Source of the DNA: Stramenopiles sp. TOSAG23-2
Lineage: Eukaryota; Sar
Length of the DNA stretch: 15,138 bases
Direction: 5' to 3'
Assembly: GCA_900128395.1 (NCBI GenBank)
Contig: LT649725.1
Location: forward strand, 1 to 15,138
Below, piece by piece: positions 15,096-15,138 of the stretch (its first letter is position 1; each line of letters begins with the position of its first letter). The notes beneath the pieces were generated by a model that did not search any database, was not told the origin of the DNA, and worked only from the letters and a program-made list of their open reading frames with translations. A program made the position numbers and the translations under genes.

Positions 15096-15138
15096 CTATT
15101 AATAAATTAAATGCGTGGGGATATCCATAGAATGCCGG
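15096..15138 (-). other. Probable 3' end of an intron of the beta-galactosidase gene
   Basis: Read on the minus strand, this ends ttaatttattaatag immediately before the first codons homologous to LacZ, and it contains an in-frame stop. That is what a spliceosomal acceptor would look like. No GT donor occurs between the window edge and the acceptor, so the intron would start outside the window. A broken gene or a frameshift is the alternative. Confidence 0.45.

Noticed and set aside
15032-15138. Readable peptide fragments in other frames upstream of the LacZ homology, such as SMDIPTHLIY, as frameshifted LacZ sequence
   Set aside because: The resemblance to the family's WSxDxPxLY segment lacks the Trp and the spacing to RVGFR is too short. 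An intron acceptor at 15096-15097 is the simpler explanation.
1-15138. CRISPR array, prophage or bacterial operon
   Set aside because: There are no repeat-spacer arrays, no ribosome-binding sites and no co-directional tightly spaced gene clusters. Gene content and intergenic structure are eukaryotic.

Overview
The window looks like nuclear DNA of a gene-dense, AT-rich eukaryotic microbe. Genes lie on both strands as long, mostly uninterrupted reading frames, separated by roughly 100-900 bp of very AT-rich DNA with TA, GT and homopolymer tracts. The products are eukaryotic in type: a LUC7-family splicing protein with a RanBP2 zinc finger, a type II membrane GT14 glycosyltransferase, and an EF-hand/IQ protein. 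TAA, TAG and TGA all end genes, so the standard code is likely. A secreted protein with an RRRLLQ-type domain, a long bacterial-style GAPDH and a LacZ-type GH2 enzyme fit a marine alga or related protist, perhaps a stramenopile. That placement is inference.

Layout. 1-377: AT-rich flank with an 18-bp direct repeat. 378-1283 (+): secreted GH18-like protein, convergent with 1397-3295 (-), a GT14 (xylosyltransferase-like) enzyme with a beta-trefoil-like stem. 3781-5445 (-): EF-hand/IQ protein with a Ser/Asn/Arg-rich tail. 5737-6387 (+): unrecognised alpha-helical protein whose reading frame has no start codon, so a 5' exon is missing or the gene is broken. 6634-8034 (-): secreted protein with a Gly/Thr-rich linker, an RRRLLQ-type domain and a Cys-rich C-terminus. 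8962-10536 (+): long GAPDH. 10958-12253 (-): LUC7-like protein. 12716-15095 (-): C-terminal two-thirds of a LacZ-type beta-galactosidase running towards the right edge.

The genes do not form one evident pathway. Three concern carbohydrate (GH18-like, GT14, GH2), and two products are predicted secreted and one membrane-anchored in the secretory route.

The most distinctive non-coding structure is at 6488-6635. A perfect 47-bp direct duplication just downstream of the secreted-protein gene brackets a perfect 56-bp inverted copy of sequence upstream of the GAPDH gene (8813-8868), with the same number of TA units. It looks like a recent templated insertion. The most interesting protein is the LUC7-like one: both signature LUC7 zinc fingers have lost metal ligands, while an intact RanBP2 finger and RGG-type tail are present.
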